Origin: Cyanobium sp. NIES-981
GTDB lineage: Bacteria; Cyanobacteriota; Cyanobacteriia; PCC-6307; Cyanobiaceae
Assembly: GCF_900088535.1 (NCBI RefSeq)
Contig: NZ_LT578417.1
Span: 1,674,001-1,738,000 of the forward strand
Length of the DNA stretch: 64,000 bases
Direction: 5' to 3'
Position numbers and translations under genes: made by a program. A model generated the notes under the pieces. It saw only the letters and a list, made by a program, of their open reading frames with translations. It was not told the DNA's origin and did no database searches. Shown one piece after another: positions 28,894 through 40,413 of the stretch. Each line of letters opens with the position of its first letter. Position 1 is the first letter of the stretch.

Positions 28894-29235
28894 ATGACAG
28901 CTGCCGCCATGACCACAGTGCCCCAGGCCACCCAGACCCCCAGCCGTGAGAGCGGTGCGGCGGTGATGGAGAAGGCACCCGAACGGGTGCGCAAACCCTC
29001 GCCCCGCTACAAGGTGCTGCTCCACAACGACCCCGTGAACTCGATGGAGTACGTGGTCACCACCCTGCGCCAGGTGGTGCCGTCCCTGAGTGAACAGGAT
29101 GCGATCGCGGTGATGCTGGAAGCCCACAACACCGGCGTGGGCCTGGTGATCGTGTGCGATCTGGAGCCGGCGGAGTTCTACTGCGAAACCCTCAAGGCCA
29201 AGGGCCTCACCAGCAGCCTCGAACCCGAGACCTGA
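28894..29235 (+). CDS. clpS: ATP-dependent Clp protease adaptor ClpS
   Basis: Adaptor that hands N-degron proteins to the Clp protease. 113 residues; the first 40 are a flexible extension, then the ClpS core: YKVLLHNDPVNSMEYVV (substrate-pocket loop, HND motif), SEQDAIAVMLEAHNTGVGLV and CDLEPAEFYCETLKAKGL. ATG at 28894 has a strong AAGGAAG ribosome-binding site (28882-28888). The stop TGA overlaps the start of the next gene by one base (TGATG), so the two are translationally coupled. Confidence 0.95.
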   Translation: MTAAAMTTVPQATQTPSRESGAAVMEKAPERVRKPSPRYKVLLHNDPVNSMEYVVTTLRQVVPSLSEQDAIAVMLEAHNTGVGLVIVCDLEPAEFYCETLKAKGLTSSLEPET

Positions 29236-30065
29236 TGGGGCAGCTCGCGCCGGCAGACAGCGCCGGCACACCGCGCTGGTGGAGCACGCTCCTGTATGTC
29301 CCTCTCCTCTACCTGGCGGGGGTTCTGCTCTCCCGCCCGCTGGGATGGCTGATGCCGGCATGGCGGCCTGACCAGGTGGACCTGGCGGGGGCGGTGATCG
29401 CCTTCGCCCTTCTCCTGGCCACCCTGCCGGTCCGCCTGCGCAGGGTGTGGGGGGTGGACCGTCCCTGGCGGCGTCTGGGCCTGGCGGTGCCGCCGGCCCG
29501 CGCCGTCCGCACCGCTCTGGTGGGTCTGGTGCGTGCCTTCGGCCTGCTGGCGTTCGTGAGCGCCGGGCTGCTGCTCAGCCGGCAGGCCCACTGGCCCGGC
29601 CAGCTGCCGGACCCCGGACGCTGGGCCAACGCCCTGCTGCTCGGCGGCGGGGTGGGCCTGGCCGAGGAGATCCTGTTCCGCGGCTGGCTGTGGGGGGAGC
29701 TGGAGCTGCTGGTCAGCCGGCGGCGGGCCCTGATCGGGCAGGCCGGTGTGTTCGCCCTGGTGCACCCCTGGTCACGGGAGCCGGGACTGCTGGCCCTCAG
29801 CCTCCTGGGCGGCCTCATGCTGCTGGGGATCGGCCTGGCCCGGGAAAGGGGGGAGGGAGGCGGCTCCCTGTGGGGATGCGCCGGGCTGCACGGGGGCCTG
29901 GTGGGGGGCTGGTTTCTGCTGCAGAGCGGCCTGCTGGAGGTGTCGCCCAGCGCGGCGGGCTGGTGGGCGGGCCCGGGCGGAGCGGCGATCAATCCGCTGG
30001 GAGGACTGCTCGGCTGGATCGGTCTGGCCATCCTGTTGATGAGCCGCCGGCGCAAAGACCCATGA
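29235..30065 (+). CDS. CPBP family intramembrane protease-like protein
   Basis: 276 residues, about 7-8 hydrophobic segments. The CPBP/ABI motifs are present: AEEILFRGW (EExxxR, near residue 142) and FALVHPW (FxxxH, near 173); the third motif region reads HGGLVGG (near 218) without the usual Asn/Asp. CPBP proteins include CAAX-type prenyl proteases and membrane chaperone-like members; function in cyanobacteria is mostly unknown. It overlaps clpS by one base, so it is made with the N-degron adaptor; whether the two act together is speculative. Confidence 0.85.
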   Translation: MGQLAPADSAGTPRWWSTLLYVPLLYLAGVLLSRPLGWLMPAWRPDQVDLAGAVIAFALLLATLPVRLRRVWGVDRPWRRLGLAVPPARAVRTALVGLVRAFGLLAFVSAGLLLSRQAHWPGQLPDPGRWANALLLGGGVGLAEEILFRGWLWGELELLVSRRRALIGQAGVFALVHPWSREPGLLALSLLGGLMLLGIGLARERGEGGGSLWGCAGLHGGLVGGWFLLQSGLLEVSPSAAGWWAGPGGAAINPLGGLLGWIGLAILLMSRRRKDP

Positions 30066-30388
30066 GCGCTCCTGACCCTCTGGCTGCGCTACCACCTCGC
30101 GATGGCTGAGCTCAGCGAAGCCTGGGTGGGTGGAGCGCGTTCGCTCTCGGAATCAAGCCCCTCGCGGCGCGCACCCAGGGCCCACAGACTGGGTTGCATT
30201 GCTCCGCTCAGATTCTCAGCTTGGGTTGAGAGCTTGGATTCTCAGCCTGAAGAGGAAAAGCCCAGAACAGCACGCTCAGGTGCTCTCCCGGGCGTCTGCG
30301 CGTCGCCTGCAGGCGCCTGGGGTGCCCCATCGGTTCACCCAGCCGATCTGATGGCGGCTGAGCGAAGCGGGAGCCTCGGGTCCTGGCC
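30066..30388. other. Gene-free interval with short repeats
   Basis: 323 nt between convergent genes. The short open frame starting at 30102 has atypical composition (Ser/Arg-rich, no homology I recognise) and is probably not a gene. GATTCTCAGC occurs twice (about 30211 and 30237), and a related AGCGAAGC-containing phrase occurs at both ends. A GGTCCT / AGGACC hairpin (30379-30396) straddles the end of the radical SAM gene. It may be decayed sequence; nothing functional is identified. Confidence 0.4.
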
Positions 30389-31969
30389 TCAGGACCTGGC
30401 CGTGGCCAGGGCGCGGCGGCCCTCCACCGGCGCCCGCAGCGCCTCCTCCAGGGGGGCCAGACCGTAGTCGCGTTCCAGCAGATCCATCACCGTGCGGCCG
30501 AAGTCAGCGGGATTGCGGTCAAAGGCCTCCAGGCAGATCCTGCCGAAGGTGCTTCCCATCGGCTCGGGGTTCCAGAGCGTCTTGCGCGCCGCCCAGGGCA
30601 TCATGCTCATCGGGTTGTAGCCCGGCTTGATCATGCCCTGCTCGAAGCCGTACTGCTCCAGATGGGTGTGGGGTTGCAGGCCGATGAAGAAGATGGCCGG
30701 TTCCACCTTGTCGGCACCGAAGATCGCCTCGAGAGCGCGGTGGTAGGCCACGGTCTGGCGGATGGTTTCGGGCCGCTCGTCGATCACGTTGAAGGAGTAG
30801 TTCACCGACACCTGGTCCTGGAAGCCGGCCCGGGCCAGCAGGCGGCAGTTCTCCAGCACCGTGCGCAGGTTGTACCCCATGCGCATCTTGCGCACGAGCT
30901 CCTGGCTGCCGGAGGTGATGCCGATCTCGAAGTAGCTCATGCCGGTGGCCACCATCAGTTCCGCCAGCTCGGCGTCGAGGTTGTCGGCCCGGATGTAGGC
31001 CGCCCAGCGGATGTCGGTCCAGCCCTCGGCCTGGATCGCCCGCAGCAGCGCCTTGGCATCCTCGATGTAGCGGCGGGCCGGGATGAACTGGGCATCGGTG
31101 AACCAGAAGCCCCGCACGCCCCGGGCGTAGAGCTGCCGCATCTCGGCGATCACCTCCTCCACGGGATTCACCCGCACGGCCTTGCCCTCCACCACGGTGT
31201 AGACGCAGTAGCAGCAGTTGTGGGGGCAGCCGCGTTTGGTCTGCACGCCCACGTAGAAATCGCCGCCGTCGAGGTACCAGGCGAGCTGGGGCCAGATCGA
31301 GGCGATGTAGTCGTAGTTGCAGGCGGTTTTCTCCATGCCGCCGGGCTGTTCGTGGATCAGCCCCGGGCGGGGCGCCTCACCGGCCAGGAAACAGCGTTCG
31401 GCCGCGATCGATTCGCCGCGGATCAGCTTCTCGAGCAGCGGTTCGCCCTCCCCCACCGACACCACCGTGCCGCGGGGCAGCCTGCGGCCGAGCTGCTCGT
31501 AGAACACGCTCACGGCGCCGCCACCGATCACGGCCCGGGCCTCGGGATGGTGGCGCCGGGCCCGGCGCACCCCCTGGCGCACCAGCCGCAGATTGCGCCA
31601 GAGCTCCCCGTAGAAGGAGCGCATCAGGCCCAGGCCTCCCAGGGCTCCCCTCAGCCGCTTGAGCGGATTGCGGGCATAGAACACCTCGAAGGAATGCTGC
31701 AGGGGGTTGCCGCTGCGCCCGTCCACCGGGGCATAGATCTGGATGTCGCGCCAGGAGAACACCAGCAGGGTGGGCTGGAACGCCTCCACCTCCCGGGCCA
31801 GGCAGAGCTCCACATCGAGAAGGGGCACAGCCGCCAGATCGAGGATGCGCTGGGGCATCCCGGGGAACTGCTTGTGCAGGTGATCGGCCAGGTAGATGGG
31901 GCCGATGGGAAAGATGGGATTGCAGGGAAGCCGGACGAGCAGCACCCTGGGGTCGGTGGGGGATGCCAC
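30389..31969 (-). CDS. Photosystem II high-light acclimation radical SAM protein
   Basis: 526 residues. N-terminal B12-binding-like segment ([22 protein letters not shown]) without an obvious cobalamin DxHxxG motif, then a radical SAM domain with [12 protein letters not shown] (CxxxCxxC, near residue 249) and [13 protein letters not shown]. It matches the cyanobacterial family annotated as photosystem II high-light acclimation radical SAM protein; the name comes from family annotation and its reaction is unknown. It starts 33 nt after cofG on the same strand, next to divergent psbA, supporting a light-linked role. Confidence 0.82.
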   Translation of the reverse strand: MASPTDPRVLLVRLPCNPIFPIGPIYLADHLHKQFPGMPQRILDLAAVPLLDVELCLAREVEAFQPTLLVFSWRDIQIYAPVDGRSGNPLQHSFEVFYARNPLKRLRGALGGLGLMRSFYGELWRNLRLVRQGVRRARRHHPEARAVIGGGAVSVFYEQLGRRLPRGTVVSVGEGEPLLEKLIRGESIAAERCFLAGEAPRPGLIHEQPGGMEKTACNYDYIASIWPQLAWYLDGGDFYVGVQTKRGCPHNCCYCVYTVVEGKAVRVNPVEEVIAEMRQLYARGVRGFWFTDAQFIPARRYIEDAKALLRAIQAEGWTDIRWAAYIRADNLDAELAELMVATGMSYFEIGITSGSQELVRKMRMGYNLRTVLENCRLLARAGFQDQVSVNYSFNVIDERPETIRQTVAYHRALEAIFGADKVEPAIFFIGLQPHTHLEQYGFEQGMIKPGYNPMSMMPWAARKTLWNPEPMGSTFGRICLEAFDRNPADFGRTVMDLLERDYGLAPLEEALRAPVEGRRALATARS

Positions 31970-32002
31970 GGCCGTGTGGTTCGTGATGCCTGTGACGGGA
32001 CC

Positions 32003-32992
32003 CTAACCATCCAGCGGGAGCCGCTGGGCTGCGGCCTCCACCGCGGTCCGCAGGGTCGCCGGCAGCCAGGGGATCCAGCGCGGATGCACGCAGAGCCGCG
32101 GGCGCAGCTCCCAGCCGGCGGAACCCAGCAACTCCGCCAGGGCGGCGGGGCCGGGCTGGGGGTAGGCGGGATTGATCACGTCCTCCGTGTCCAGACCGCC
32201 GAGATCGTCGATTCCTGCGGCGATGGCGTCGAGCAGCAGGTCCCGGGGCCAGAGGTTCGGCGGCAGCTGCAGGTGCACCTCGGCCGGGAGGATCTGCCTG
32301 GCTTCGGCGATCAGTTCGAGCAGGGGGGCGGCTTCAGCAGCCCCCAGGGGCGCCGCTGCCTCACCATCCGGACGGAACGGCTGCAGGATCACCTCCTGGA
32401 GATGGCCCCAGGTGGCGTGCAACAGCGCCAGCAGCTCGAGGGCTTCGTGCCGGTCGGCGCGGGTTTCCCCCACCCCCAGCAGCAGCCCGGTGGTGAAGGG
32501 GATCCCCAGCCGGCCGGCCTGCTCCAGCTGCTGCAGGCGCACCTCCAACACCTTGCTGGGGGCCTGGCGGTGCAGGGCCGCATAGGCCGGCCCCAGCCCC
32601 TCCAGCATGAGACCCATGGAGGGATTCAGCCGGCCCAGCTGCGCCATCTCCCGGAGGCCCAGGGGGCCGGCATTCGTGTGCGGCAGCCGCCCGCCCCGCA
32701 GGGCCAGACGGCTGAGGCGCATCAGGCCGGCGAACCACGACGGGCGCTGTGGGGAATGCGGGGCCACCTCACCGCTGAGGAGCAGCACCTCCGCCGCCTG
32801 CGGCCGGCGGGCCAGCTGCTCGGATGCCGCGGCATCGTCGAGCAGGGGCATCGGGCTGGGAGTGGGGCCGGTGGCAACGGGCAAGGGTTCCCGGAAGCTG
32901 CAATAGGCGCAGCGGTTGAAGCAGGCGCGGGTGGGCACCAGCGTGACGCTCGGACTCCAGGTGATGACACGGCCTCGGGACTTCATGGGCAT
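32003..32992 (-). CDS. cofG: 7,8-didemethyl-8-hydroxy-5-deazariboflavin (F0) synthase subunit 1
   Basis: Radical SAM half of F0 synthase; with CofH it builds the deazaflavin chromophore, which serves as antenna of DNA photolyases and precursor of F420. 329 residues with [12 protein letters not shown] (CxxxCxxC near residue 24), [24 protein letters not shown] and [14 protein letters not shown], all CofG-like. cofH is not in this window. Start is either of two nearby ATG (32992 or 32986). Promoter must lie in the 225-nt spacer shared with psbA. Confidence 0.92.
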   Translation of the reverse strand: MPMKSRGRVITWSPSVTLVPTRACFNRCAYCSFREPLPVATGPTPSPMPLLDDAAASEQLARRPQAAEVLLLSGEVAPHSPQRPSWFAGLMRLSRLALRGGRLPHTNAGPLGLREMAQLGRLNPSMGLMLEGLGPAYAALHRQAPSKVLEVRLQQLEQAGRLGIPFTTGLLLGVGETRADRHEALELLALLHATWGHLQEVILQPFRPDGEAAAPLGAAEAAPLLELIAEARQILPAEVHLQLPPNLWPRDLLLDAIAAGIDDLGGLDTEDVINPAYPQPGPAALAELLGSAGWELRPRLCVHPRWIPWLPATLRTAVEAAAQRLPLDG

Positions 32993-33066
32993 CGCCGCTC
33001 TGCAGGCCAGGCCGCCCGCCGGGCCAGGGCCTTCCCCCGGAAACCCTTCACCACCTGCAACCCCTC

Positions 33067-33103
33067 TTCACAAACCCCGCAATGTTGTGTTACATTCATT
33101 GGT
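33067..33103 (+). promoter_or_regulatory. Candidate psbA promoter
   Basis: TTCACA (33067-33072, one mismatch to the -35 consensus) and an extended -10 TGT-TACATT (33088-33096) are separated by 18 nt, about 120 nt before the psbA ATG. GTTACATT within it also resembles half of an HLR1 light-response element, which would place a regulator directly over the -10. Pattern match only. Confidence 0.4.
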
Positions 33104-33217
33104 GACGGGATTCCGTCCGCGGCCGCCGACCTAGCCCCAGAGCCCTCGCGGGATCTGTGCTTCACCGGCAGTGCCGCCCTACTTACCCGCTCTTCGGAGC
33201 ACCATTCTCCTGTTCTC

Positions 33218-34297
33218 ATGACCACCACTCTCCAGCAGCGCTCCGGCGCCAACAGCTGGCAGCAGTTCTGCGAGTGGGTCACCTCCACCAACAACCGCCT
33301 CTACGTGGGCTGGTTCGGTGTGCTGATGATCCCCACCCTGCTGGCTGCCACCATCTGCTACATCGTGGCGTTCATCGCTGCGCCCCCCGTCGACATCGAC
33401 GGCATCCGTGAGCCCGTGGCCGGTTCGCTGATCTACGGCAACAACATCATCTCCGGTGCTGTTGTGCCCTCCAGCAACGCCATCGGCCTGCACTTCTACC
33501 CCATCTGGGAAGCCGCCAGCCTCGACGAGTGGCTGTACAACGGCGGTCCTTACCAGCTGGTGGTGTTCCACTTCCTCATCGGCATCTTCTGCTACATGGG
33601 TCGTGAGTGGGAACTCTCCTACCGCCTGGGCATGCGCCCCTGGATCTGCGTCGCCTACAGCGCCCCCGTGGCTGCTGCCAGCGCCGTGTTCCTGGTGTAC
33701 CCCTTCGGTCAGGGCTCCTTCTCCGACGGCATGCCCCTCGGCATCAGCGGCACCTTCAACTTCATGCTGGTGTTCCAGGCTGAGCACAACATCCTGATGC
33801 ACCCCTTCCACATGCTGGGTGTGGCCGGTGTGTTCGGTGGCTCCCTTTTCTCCGCCATGCACGGTTCGCTGGTGACCTCCTCCCTGGTGCGTGAGACCAC
33901 CGAGAGCGAGAGCCAGAACTACGGCTACAAGTTCGGCCAAGAGGAAGAGACCTACAACATCGTGGCTGCCCACGGTTACTTCGGTCGCCTGATCTTCCAG
34001 TACGCCAGCTTCAACAACAGCCGCAGCCTGCACTTCTTCCTGGCTGCCTGGCCTGTGGTCGGCATCTGGTTCACCGCCCTGGGCGTGAGCACGATGGCCT
34101 TCAACCTGAACGGTTTCAACTTCAACCAGTCGATCCTCGACGGCCAGGGCCGTGTGGTGAACACCTGGGCCGATGTGCTGAACCGCGCCAACCTGGGTAT
34201 GGAAGTGATGCACGAGCGCAACGCTCACAACTTCCCGCTCGACCTGGCGGCTGCCGAAGCCACCCCTGTGGCGCTGACCGCTCCGGCGATCGGCTGA
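33218..34297 (+). CDS. psbA: Photosystem II D1 protein, Glu130 (D1:2-type)
   Basis: Reaction-centre core of photosystem II. 359 residues from ATG at 33218. Redox and metal ligands are all in place: Tyr161 (YZ), Asp170, Glu189, His190, His198 (P680 ligand), His215, Ser264 (QB), His272, His332, Glu333, His337, Asp342 and Ala344, with a 15-residue C-terminal extension removed by CtpA. Position 130 is Glu (YMGREWELS), the high-light D1:2 form rather than the low-light Gln130 form; position 147 is Tyr. Fast-turnover protein; ftsH for its repair lies at 37 kb. The open frame continues far upstream antisense to cofG, but that part is not coding. Confidence 0.99.
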   Translation: MTTTLQQRSGANSWQQFCEWVTSTNNRLYVGWFGVLMIPTLLAATICYIVAFIAAPPVDIDGIREPVAGSLIYGNNIISGAVVPSSNAIGLHFYPIWEAASLDEWLYNGGPYQLVVFHFLIGIFCYMGREWELSYRLGMRPWICVAYSAPVAAASAVFLVYPFGQGSFSDGMPLGISGTFNFMLVFQAEHNILMHPFHMLGVAGVFGGSLFSAMHGSLVTSSLVRETTESESQNYGYKFGQEEETYNIVAAHGYFGRLIFQYASFNNSRSLHFFLAAWPVVGIWFTALGVSTMAFNLNGFNFNQSILDGQGRVVNTWADVLNRANLGMEVMHERNAHNFPLDLAAAEATPVALTAPAIG

Positions 34298-34306
34298 GGC
34301 TGAAGC

Positions 34307-34329
34307 GATCGCCTCTGCTGGAGGCGATC
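34307..34329 (+). other. HIP1-containing hairpin after psbA
   Basis: GATCGCCTC (34307-34315) and GAGGCGATC (34321-34329) are perfect complements around a TGCTG loop; the left arm is part of the HIP1 octamer GCGATCGC. It sits just before the psbA terminator and may protect the mRNA 3' end. Confidence 0.55.
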
Positions 34330-34349
34330 ACCCCAACGGAATCCCGCCG

Positions 34350-34376
34350 GCCCCCCTCCTCGAGGGGGGCTTTTTC
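34350..34376 (+). terminator. Intrinsic terminator of psbA
   Basis: Perfect 9-bp stem GCCCCCCTC / GAGGGGGGC (34350-34358, 34362-34370), 3-nt loop, followed by TTTTT. Textbook intrinsic terminator 53 nt after the psbA stop. Confidence 0.92.
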
Positions 34377-34512
34377 ATGTCATGGCCCGGTCATGGCCCG
34401 GCGGATGGCGTCCATGGGCGGCCCGGTCACACAGTCAGGTGGGGATCCCGGACAGGGACAGCCTTCCTCCCTAGGGTTCCGGGAACCAGCACTGCTCTGC
34501 GCCCAAGGCCGC

Positions 34513-35385
34513 ATGTTCGCCTCGATCACCCTGTTCACGATCATGCTGGCTCTGGGGATGGGCCTGAAACTGGAGGCCCTTGGCCGGATCCGCCAGCGCC
34601 CTGGCCTGTTCCTGAGGGTGCTGCCCGCCTCCTGCCTCCTGGTGCCCCTCCTGGCTCTGGCAGTGCTGCATCTGCCTGTGGGCCAGGGGCTGGCACCCTC
34701 GGCCCGGATCGGCCTGGCCCTGATGGCGGTGTGTCCCAGCGCCCCCCTTACCCTGCGCAAGGCCGGCAAGAAGGGCGGCGACCGGGAACTGGCGGCGGTG
34801 CTCCAGGTGGGCGCGGCGATCTCCGCCATCGTGTCCGTGCCGCTGATGGCGGATGTGTACCGTGCCGCCTACAGCACCACCTCCTGGGACATCGGACCTG
34901 TGGAGGTGGCGCTGCAGGTGGGACGCACCCAGGTGTTGCCGCTCGTGCTGGGGATGGGCATTCAGGGCTGGAAGCCCGGGCTGGCCGATCGGATCGAATC
35001 TCCCCTCAACCGGGTGGCCAACGGCCTGCTCCTGCTGCTGATCGCCGCTGTGCTGTTCAAGGCGGGACCGAAGCTGCTGCCGTTCATGGCCGCCAATGCC
35101 ATGGGCCTGGTGCTGATGGTGCTGATGGTGGGGCTCTGCCTTGGCCTTGGTTACGCCCTCGCCGGGCCCAACCGGCTCGAGCGCATCACCGTGGCCCTGG
35201 TGACCTCCATGCGCAATCCCGGCATGGCTCTGATGTTCGCCACCACCTACGCCCGGGATCTGCCCGGCGTGTCGGTGGCCGTGCTCACCTACGTGCTGGT
35301 GACCGTGCTGCTCTCGATCCCCTTCCTGCAGTCCCTCAACCGGCTGGAGGTGCTGAAGACGGGGGGCGACACCCTGACCGCCTGA
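34513..35385 (+). CDS. Bile acid:sodium symporter-type membrane transporter
   Basis: 290 residues from ATG at 34513; a longer frame from 34393 adds a hydrophilic tail that does not fit, since the first transmembrane helix begins at [16 protein letters not shown]. About nine to ten membrane segments; [14 protein letters not shown] and [18 protein letters not shown] resemble the crossover helices of the SBF/BASS fold. BASS proteins carry bile acids, pyruvate, pantothenate or other organic anions with Na+; the substrate here cannot be read from sequence. It lies between the psbA terminator and aroC, 71 nt before the latter. Confidence 0.82.
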   Translation: MFASITLFTIMLALGMGLKLEALGRIRQRPGLFLRVLPASCLLVPLLALAVLHLPVGQGLAPSARIGLALMAVCPSAPLTLRKAGKKGGDRELAAVLQVGAAISAIVSVPLMADVYRAAYSTTSWDIGPVEVALQVGRTQVLPLVLGMGIQGWKPGLADRIESPLNRVANGLLLLLIAAVLFKAGPKLLPFMAANAMGLVLMVLMVGLCLGLGYALAGPNRLERITVALVTSMRNPGMALMFATTYARDLPGVSVAVLTYVLVTVLLSIPFLQSLNRLEVLKTGGDTLTA

Positions 35386-35456
35386 GCGCAGCCAGCACCT
35401 CTGGGCGCCTCGGCGGCAGAGCCCAACCCCTACGCTCGCTGCAACGTGGAACAGCC

Positions 35457-36545
35457 ATGGGCAGCAGCTTCGGCCAGCTCTTTCGCATCAGCACCTTCGG
35501 GGAATCCCATGGCGGCGGGGTAGGGGTGATCGTGGACGGCTGCCCCCCGCGCCTGGCGGTGGATCCGGAGCTGATCCAGCGGGATCTGGACCGGCGCAGA
35601 CCCGGCCAGAGCCGGATCACCACACCACGCCAGGAGGAGGACCGCGTCGAGATCCTCAGCGGCCTGCTGGATGGCCAGACCCTGGGTACGCCGATCGCGA
35701 TGCTGGTGCGCAACAAGGACCAGCGGCCCGGCGACTACAGGGAGATGGCCGTGGCATTCCGCCCCTCCCATGCCGATGCCACCTACCAGGCCAAGTACGG
35801 CATCCAGGCCCGCAGCGGCGGCGGACGGGCCTCGGCCCGCGAGACGATCGGGCGCGTGGCGGCCGGTGCCATCGCCAAGCAACTGCTGGCCAGAGCGAAC
35901 GGCACGGAGGTTCTGGCCTGGGTGAAGCGCATCCACACGATCGAAGCGGACATCGATCCGGCGGGCGTGAGCCTGGAGGATGTGGAGGGCACCATCGTGC
36001 GTTGTCCGGATCCGGCGGCGGCCGAAGCCATGATCAGCCGCATCGAGGCCATCGGCCGGGAAGGGGATTCCTGCGGCGGCGTGATCGAATGCGTGGTGCG
36101 CAACCCGCCCGTGGGGCTGGGCATGCCCGTGTTCGACAAGCTGGAGGCCGATCTGGCCAAGGCGGTGATGTCACTGCCGGCCACGAAAGGATTCGAGATC
36201 GGCTCCGGCTTCGGCGGCACCCTGCTGAAGGGGAGCGAGCACAATGACGCCTTCCTGCCCAGCCGCGAAGGCCGGCTGCGCACCGCCACCAACAACTCCG
36301 GCGGCATCCAGGGGGGCATCAGCAATGGAGAGGCGATCGTGATCCGGGTGGCGTTCAAACCCACGGCCACCATCCGCAAGGAGCAGCAGACCATCGACGC
36401 CAGCGGTGCCGCCACCACCCTGGCGGCCAAGGGCCGCCACGATCCCTGCGTGCTGCCGCGGGCGGTGCCGATGGTGGAGGCCATGGTGGCGCTGGTGCTG
36501 GCCGATCACCTGCTGCGCCAGCAGGGTCAGTGCAGCCTCTGGTGA
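35457..36545 (+). CDS. aroC: Chorismate synthase
   Basis: Last shikimate-pathway step, 5-enolpyruvylshikimate-3-phosphate to chorismate, with reduced FMN. 362 residues from ATG at 35457. The signature motifs [36 protein letters not shown] and [22 protein letters not shown] (first parts [10 protein letters not shown]) are all present, including the catalytic His of GESHG. Normal length. Its 3' end overlaps the convergent eda gene by 19 nt. Feeds pheA at 20-21 kb. Confidence 0.97.
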   Translation: MGSSFGQLFRISTFGESHGGGVGVIVDGCPPRLAVDPELIQRDLDRRRPGQSRITTPRQEEDRVEILSGLLDGQTLGTPIAMLVRNKDQRPGDYREMAVAFRPSHADATYQAKYGIQARSGGGRASARETIGRVAAGAIAKQLLARANGTEVLAWVKRIHTIEADIDPAGVSLEDVEGTIVRCPDPAAAEAMISRIEAIGREGDSCGGVIECVVRNPPVGLGMPVFDKLEADLAKAVMSLPATKGFEIGSGFGGTLLKGSEHNDAFLPSREGRLRTATNNSGGIQGGISNGEAIVIRVAFKPTATIRKEQQTIDASGAATTLAAKGRHDPCVLPRAVPMVEAMVALVLADHLLRQQGQCSLW

Positions 36546-37141
36546 AGAGGAGAGCCCGGCGGCGCTGACGCCGGCGGGGAGGGAGGCAGCCGGCCGAGGA
36601 GCGAGCGGAGGCACTCCACCCCACCCGGACCGTCGAGACCGCCACCGAGCGCCACCGCTTCCACGCCGGCGTCCAGCCAGGGGAGCACGTCCGCCGGTCG
36701 CAGGCCGCCGGCGGCGATGCAGAAGGGAAGGTCGCCCAGGGGGGCACGCAGCTGGCGCCAGTAGTGCGGTCCGAGCGCGGACGCCGGAAACAGCTTCACG
36801 GCTGGACATCCCAGGGCCCTGGCCTGCTGCACCTCGGAAGGGGTGTAGACCCCGGGAACCAGGGCCAGACCGGAGCGGCGGGCCTCACACCAGAGCTCTG
36901 GGCTGAGCACGGGCGACATGGCAAAGCTGAGACCCGCCTCCTGCACCATCTGCAGGGCAGGGAGGCTGCAGACCGAGGCAGCCCCCAAGCGGAGTTGTGG
37001 GAAAACGTGCCGCAGCTCCAGGCACTGGGCAACCCAGCGGGGATGGTTCTGCCAGGCGATCTCCACGTGCCTGAGACCCAGCGCCGCCAGGGCTGTGAGG
37101 CGAGGCACCAGCTCCAGAGGCTGCTCAGCGCGCAGCACCAC
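36527..37141 (-). CDS. eda: 2-keto-3-deoxy-6-phosphogluconate aldolase (KDPG/KHG aldolase)
   Basis: Class I aldolase of the Entner-Doudoroff pathway (or KHG aldolase). Schiff-base lysine in AVKLFPAS, catalytic Glu in RHVEIAW, phosphate-loop GGLRPADVL. Listed from GTG at 37141 ([10 protein letters not shown]), giving 204 residues, but this start cuts the first beta strand. The same frame upstream reads [18 protein letters not shown], matching the expected N-terminal helix and strand, yet it has no ATG, GTG or TTG before the ftsH stop. The true start may be a non-standard codon between 37141 and 37207. It is 66 nt or less after ftsH on the same strand. Confidence 0.85.
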   Translation of the reverse strand: MVLRAEQPLELVPRLTALAALGLRHVEIAWQNHPRWVAQCLELRHVFPQLRLGAASVCSLPALQMVQEAGLSFAMSPVLSPELWCEARRSGLALVPGVYTPSEVQQARALGCPAVKLFPASALGPHYWRQLRAPLGDLPFCIAAGGLRPADVLPWLDAGVEAVALGGGLDGPGGVECLRSLLGRLPPSPPASAPPGSPLHQRLH

Positions 37142-37206
37142 CAGCAGGGGCTGGTGGTGCAGGGCCTGGATCAGAGGTGGGAAGGGGTCGCTCAGGCCGC
37201 TGTCGC

Positions 37207-39051
<1,845 letters not shown>

Positions 39052-39123
39052 GGCCTCGCCTCAGCTGAGAAAGAAGTAACGGAATGTTAACCGGCGCGGT
39101 CCCCCAGGGGAGCGCCGGGTGCT

Positions 39124-40284
39124 TCAGGCCGCGGCCCGCAGCACCTCCACCACACTACGGAAAGCGAACCACTCGGGGATCTCCTCGCCGCCCCGCAGCA
39201 TCTGGCGGAACTGGGTGCCGCTCAGCTTCCTCACGTGCAGACCGCGGGCCTCGGCATGCTCGGCCGTGACGTAGCCCTCCTCCTCGGTGTAGACGAGGTT
39301 GAGGGAGGGCACCGTCTCCATGCCCAGCTCGGCGGCGTTGTCCCGGGCAAAGTCCTGGGCCTGGTAGGGGCCGTAGAAGTCGCTGCCGGTGAGGCTCGAC
39401 TTGCAGCCGGCCATGTCGCGGCCGATGATGAAGTGGGTGCAGCCGTAGTTCTTGCGGATGATCATGTGCTGCAGGGCCTCCCTCGGGCCGGCCATGTGCA
39501 TCGAATAGGGCAGGTAGGCCCAGCGGATGCGGGGGTTGTTCACCTCGGCCGCCAGCCGCTCGTAGGTCTGGAAGCGCACGGCGCCGGCGATGTCATCGTC
39601 CTGGGTGGGACCGCAGGTGGGGTGGACCAGCACCACGGCCCCCTCGCTCACGTTGGACGCCTCAAGAGCCCGGGTGAAGAGCTCGTAGTGGGCCCGGTGG
39701 ATGGGGTTGCGGCACTGGAACGCCACCACGCTCTGCCCCTCCGGCAGGGTGGCGCGCACCTCTGCGGGGGTCTTGCAGGGGAACACCCGCTGGGGCAGGG
39801 ACAGGCCCTGCACCTGGCCGCCGAGGTAGATGCGTCCTCGCTCGCCGCAGATCATGCGCACGGCGGGATGCTCGATCGAAGTGGTGCCGTAACAGCCCTG
39901 GGCCTCGCGGGCCTTGTCGGGCTCCCACCTGCTCTCCACCGTGAGCACGGCCAGATCCTGCCCCCTGTAGGTGAGCAGCAGACGATCGCCGATGGCAATG
40001 GTGTCGTCCTCGGTGTCGAAGACGATCGGCAGGCCGAACAGGAGGCCGCTGGTGGTGCGGTGCCCGGCCACCACGGCGTCGTAGTCCTCCTGATGCATGA
40101 AGCCACGCAGAGGGGAGAAGCCGCCCACCACCAGGAGCTCCACGTCACAGGCGTTGCGATCGCTGCACTCCACGGCACGGCCGGCAGTGGCACGCACGGC
40201 CTCGCGCTCTGAATCCGCCACCATCAGATCCACCAGCGTGCCGCCGTGGGGGGCGATCAGACCGGCCATGGTGGTGGTGGACAT
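39124..40284 (-). CDS. sat: ATP sulfurylase (sulfate adenylyltransferase)
   Basis: Activates sulfate to APS with ATP, the first step of sulfate assimilation. 386 residues; the nucleotide-binding FQCRNPIHRAHYE (Q-R-N-P-x-H-x-x-H pattern) and IIGRDMAGCKS, plus YLPYSMHMAGPREALQHMI, are diagnostic. Single-domain form, with no APS-kinase domain. ATG at 40284; ATG ATG-like alternatives a few codons in (MAGLIAPHGG) are also possible. Located between psbO and ftsH, all on the reverse strand. Confidence 0.96.
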   Translation of the reverse strand: MSTTTMAGLIAPHGGTLVDLMVADSEREAVRATAGRAVECSDRNACDVELLVVGGFSPLRGFMHQEDYDAVVAGHRTTSGLLFGLPIVFDTEDDTIAIGDRLLLTYRGQDLAVLTVESRWEPDKAREAQGCYGTTSIEHPAVRMICGERGRIYLGGQVQGLSLPQRVFPCKTPAEVRATLPEGQSVVAFQCRNPIHRAHYELFTRALEASNVSEGAVVLVHPTCGPTQDDDIAGAVRFQTYERLAAEVNNPRIRWAYLPYSMHMAGPREALQHMIIRKNYGCTHFIIGRDMAGCKSSLTGSDFYGPYQAQDFARDNAAELGMETVPSLNLVYTEEEGYVTAEHAEARGLHVRKLSGTQFRQMLRGGEEIPEWFAFRSVVEVLRAAA

Positions 40285-40350
40285 GGAAACTCCCTGCGTT
40301 GATCAGGCTGGGATTCTCCCAGATCGCACCACACAGCGAGCGAAGCCATG

Positions 40351-40379
40351 AAAAAGAGGGGGCCGGGCACGGCCCCCTC
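40351..40379 (-). terminator. Intrinsic terminator of psbO
   Basis: On the reverse strand GAGGGGGCCG pairs perfectly with CGGCCCCCTC (complement of 40370-40379 and 40356-40365) over a 4-nt loop, followed by TTTTT (40351-40355). Lies 35 nt past the psbO stop and before sat, so sat must use its own promoter. Confidence 0.9.
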
Positions 40380-40413
40380 GGGGAGAACACGGGGCAGGGA
40401 GCGCCGCTGAGGC

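Noticed and set aside
30102-30467. Possible small gene MAELSEAWVGGARS... in the gap before the radical SAM gene
   Set aside because: Overlaps the end of a secure gene, atypical composition, no recognisable family.
30662-33217. Long forward open frame running into psbA (would extend D1 by over 850 codons)
   Set aside because: It lies antisense to cofG and the radical SAM gene, both with clear motifs; D1 starts at 33218 in every known homologue. High GC makes long antisense open frames common.
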